From the NCBI GenBank assembly GCA_013398295.1, contig VZSF01003935.1, positions 95,032-159,031 of the forward strand: a stretch of DNA of 64,000 nt, read 5' to 3'. This document shows, in pieces, positions 60,911 to 64,000 of the stretch; positions within the stretch are counted from its first letter, which is position 1; the number at the start of each line of letters is the position of its first letter. The position numbers and the translations under genes are program-made. Source of the stretch: Chionis minor (lineage: Eukaryota; Chordata; Aves; Charadriiformes; Chionididae). The notes beneath the pieces are model-generated. The model was not told where the DNA came from and did no database searches. It saw only the letters and a list, made by a program, of their open reading frames with translations.

Positions 60911-62950
60911 GCCAACAAGCACATGACGGCCTCCGTAGCTGTTTCTACACATAACCAGGGAGCCACACGATTTTTCCTTTGGCCCCTGAGCAGCTGAAGT
61001 CTACTGAAGTTGGACTGCTATAATGTTAAATAATAAATCAATAAAAATGCTGCGCCTCATACAGTGCCAGTCTTGCGGGGCAGCTGCGTTTTCTCCAGAT
61101 GTAAAACTGGCTGATACTTCATTCAAACACTCTGAGCCTTGTCTCTCAAAGTACGGCTTTATTCCGCAGAAGGCTCACAAAGCAACGCTGAAAGAAAGTT
61201 CCTTGATCAAAAGACTGCAGGGATATAAAGATGGATAAAAAATGTCAGCCTATTTTCTGCAGTCCACCCTCAACTGCATAATTTATAATCACTCCTCCTC
61301 ATCTGGGCGCAAGCTCATGGGTGAAGCTGCACCAGCTCTCCTTAGACGAGAAGCTGCCATCTGACAGGTCTCAGCTATTTTGGCAGGAAATACGATCCAT
61401 TTTTCATCTCAGGCATGCAGAGAGGTGCAAATTATGAACCCAATCCTTACGTAACTTCTCCTATTTGCTAAGATTACCACTTATTCTCCTTTAAAGAAAA
61501 CCTGAATTCGGCATTCAGCTTATGTCTCATCTGCAAAAGGAAGGTACACCTGGGGAAGGAACGTACCCCTCATCTAAAAAGAAACCGATTTTCTTTTAAG
61601 ATAATGATCAAACCAGGAATATAAAGCATATACTGCAGCATCCTGCTGTATTTGGGGTTCTGCTAGGTTGCCTAGAGCCTCCCACCACAGATATAAAAGT
61701 ATTCCAGCGTGAGCTGTAGACTTCTGTTCCACTGAGCCATCTGTCTCCAGCTCTGGAAGCCATGCCCAGCTCTTCCTCTCTGCCACCTGCCGTGGCTTTG
61801 TCGGACATGGCAGCGCCACGGTCGCAGCAGAGGTGGCCGGAGAGCAGCCAGCCAGCTGAGACAGCCTAGTGGCTCACCATCAGACACCACATCTACCTCG
61901 CGCCAAAGGTGAAGCGATGCAATCCTTTTGTTCCACTGAGCACGATAAATATGTCATTTTCACATCCGTCACTGCTCCACGGGCAAAATGAGGGGCTGCT
62001 GACTTTGCACTGCTCCCGAGCTTCTTTCTGAGACATCACATTGTAGCTCTACCTGACCTATAGATCTACAGATAGTTTGCCCCGTTACCCATTTTTTTCT
62101 TAACTCTTCCAAATGCTTAGTCCTGTGTGTTAACCATCATCCCAATGCATCATCGTCACATTTCTTCATTTTAATATTAGCAGTTATTGACAGGAATAGT
62201 TAATGTCCTCTCTCTGAGATCCAACAAAGGATCCCACTTATGTGGGATGTATGTCCCACAGAGTATGTCCCACTTTTACAAGAAAATCTTTACAATCGCT
62301 TTTTGGTGCCCTTTTACAAGATGCTGAAGTACTCGTTTCTCACAAGCCCTATTCTGCTACTCTTTTTGAAGAGCTGTAGCTGTTTTATTTTGAATTCCAT
62401 TCATTCCGGATGGATCCACACTTCAGCTGGAACTCACCAGGTTGTTGATCTAACAGTGTAAGAGTTCGAAGGGCAGCGTAAGAGGCTGTTGCTTTCCTCA
62501 GCCTGCTGTTTAAGGGCAGGCCAACAGATAAGAAAGACTACATAGTGGTGGGGCTAACAGGGAGTGGAGATGCCTCAAATAATGAGAAGCGCGTAATTTG
62601 GGATGTGATGGGAGATGACCCGTTGAGATCCCAACATCAGCTTTATTCTGTTGGTTACCTCAAGCTCAGCACTGGCCCCAATACGCAGGTCCCGTGCAGC
62701 ACCTCTGGTGTTCTCCCCAAGTTCCCCACCACACCGCAGCAGGTAGCTTCTTGTTTTATCTGCTTCCAGGCTGGAGGTGAGAGGACAGCATTTACAGGAT
62801 GTTTCTCTCTGGGGTCAACAGCTTGAACTCCAATACGGTTGTTTTAATTAATACCAGCTACTATTTCATAGTTACTGTTTCTGACAGAAGTGTAACCCGC
62901 CTCACCTTCAGAGAGACAGTGAGTTCTGCTGTTGTCTTAAACCACCTCCA
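60911..62950. other. Unassigned stretch, presumed POLE2 intron 1
   Basis: Two kilobases with no recognised exon, RNA gene or repeat family. Open frames are all under 100 codons and unlike any family I know. Confidence 0.4.
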
Positions 62951-63632
62951 TAGAATCATGGAATGGTTTGGGTTGGAAGGGACCTTAAAGCTCATCCAGT
63001 CCCACGCCCCTGCCCTGGGCAGGGACACCTCCCGCCAGACCAGGGTGCTCCAAGCCCCATCCAACCTGGCCTTGAACCTCCAGGGATGGGGCAGCCACAG
63101 CTGCTCTGGGCAACCCTGGCCAGGGGCTCCCCACCCTCAGGCAGGAATTTCTTCCCAAGATCTCATCTAAATCTCCCCTCTGCCAGTTTGAAGCCATCAC
63201 CCCTTGTCCTGTGGCACCACTCCCTGATCCAGAGTCCCTCCCCAGCTTTCCTGGAGCCCCTTTAGGGACTGGCAGGGGCTGGAAGGTCTCCCCGGAGCCT
63301 TCTCTTCTCCAGGCTGAACCCCCCCAGCTCTCCCAGCCTGTCCTCCCAGCAGAGGGGCTCCAGCCCCCCCAGCATGGCCTCCTCTGGCCCCGCTCCAACA
63401 GCTCCGTGTCCTTCTGCTGTTGGGACCCCCAGAGCTGGACCCAGTATTCCAGGTGGGGTCTCCCCCGAGCACAGCAGAGGGGCAGAATCCCCCCCCCTGG
63501 CCCTGCTGCCCACGCTGTGGGGATGCAGCCCGGGATGCGGGGGGGTTTCTGGGCTGCCAGCGCACGGTGCCGGCTCCTGTTGAGTTTCTCATCTACCACG
63601 TTGGGACCCGACTCTTCCTCCCATTCTTGCAC
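62951..63632 (-). mobile_element. CR1 LINE fragment
   Basis: Minus-orientation CR1 with a complete 3' tail (ATAGAATCATGGAATGGTTT, GGGTTGGAAGGGACCTTAAA) and an ORF2 remnant back to a DEKLNRSRHRALAAQK-type segment. The frame is open for over 200 codons but only partly in the ORF2 frame. Confidence 0.92.
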
Positions 63633-63719
63633 CGGGGTCGTGTTTAGGTATCCTGTTCTTAGGGCTCCCCGCCCTCCCGCTCTTTATTCACAGCTTCTGC
63701 ATAGTTTATTGGGCCTTAA

Positions 63720-63961
63720 ATCTCACCCCGTAACCTTCCGCCTTTCACGGGGCGACCGCCGCGGTCGGGAGCCCGCAGCCCTATTAACGAGGGCCGCTTC
63801 CCGCAGCGGCGCAAGGCCAGACCCGGCCAAGCGTCCCCCGCCCGCTCCCGGCCGGCCCCGCCCGCAGCCCGTGGGCGCCGCGGCCGCCCAGCGACCCCCC
63901 AGCCCCGCACGGGGCGGCGGCGGGGCTGCGGGGAGGGTGACGCCCCACACTTTGGACCCTC
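63720..63961. other. CpG-rich island at the window end
   Basis: Very GC- and CpG-rich sequence running into the terminal N gap. It is placed where the POLE2 first exon and promoter (and, by human synteny, a divergent KLHDC1 promoter) would be expected. No POLE2 exon 1 peptide or start codon was found in the readable part. Confidence 0.45.
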
Positions 63962-64000
63962 NNNNNNNNNNNNNNNNNNNNNNNNNNNNNNNNNNNNNNN
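63962..64000. other. Assembly gap at the window end
   Basis: 39 Ns to the window edge, following CpG-rich sequence; POLE2 exon 1 may lie in or beyond it. Confidence 0.8.

Overview
The window looks like avian nuclear DNA. Eleven CR1 LINE stretches, solo LTRs starting near TGTCCTGG, and GC-rich first exons lost to assembly gaps all point to a bird. The four protein-coding genes, and part of an SRP RNA gene, sit in the order I know from human 14q21.3: 7SL RNA, LRR1(+), MGAT2(+), DNAAF2(-), POLE2(-). Neither RPS29 nor the intronless RPL36AL copy that I recall between LRR1 and MGAT2 in human was recognised here. Single-N characters (330, 567, 2883, 58910, 59190) and long N runs (16321-16778, 34342-34921, 63962-64000) mark scaffold joins.

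Layout. 1-2882 holds a G-rich edge, an LTR split around the 3' half of a 7SL RNA gene, a GC-rich minisatellite and a second LTR inserted into it with a 5-bp target duplication. 2883-11410 is LRR1 in four coding exons. 11.4-15 kb has no recognisable gene. 15.0-16.2 kb holds a CR1 and a decayed ~30-bp tandem array. 16779-17875 is the 3' three quarters of the single-exon gene MGAT2. DNAAF2 lies on the minus strand from 35165 to 20387 in three exons; its 11.3-kb first intron holds a CR1 with a long open frame. Three 50-bp-spaced X-box/YY1 composites lie just upstream of its start codon. POLE2 follows on the minus strand from beyond 57322 to about 36942. I placed 18 coding exons whose phases all join, including one AT-AC (U12-type) intron. 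Only exon 1 (about 23 residues by the human length) is missing. 57.3-63.96 kb is probably POLE2 intron 1, with CR1s and a third solo LTR.

Function. LRR1 (CUL2 ubiquitin-ligase receptor that unloads the CMG helicase) and POLE2 (DNA polymerase epsilon B subunit) act at the replisome. MGAT2 acts in Golgi N-glycan branching. DNAAF2 acts in cytoplasmic preassembly of ciliary dynein arms. The 7SL gene encodes the RNA core of the signal recognition particle. I see no operon, CRISPR or microbial system. The most notable signals are the RFX/YY1 promoter array, the U12 intron, the 7SL fragment inside an LTR, and the decayed array before MGAT2.
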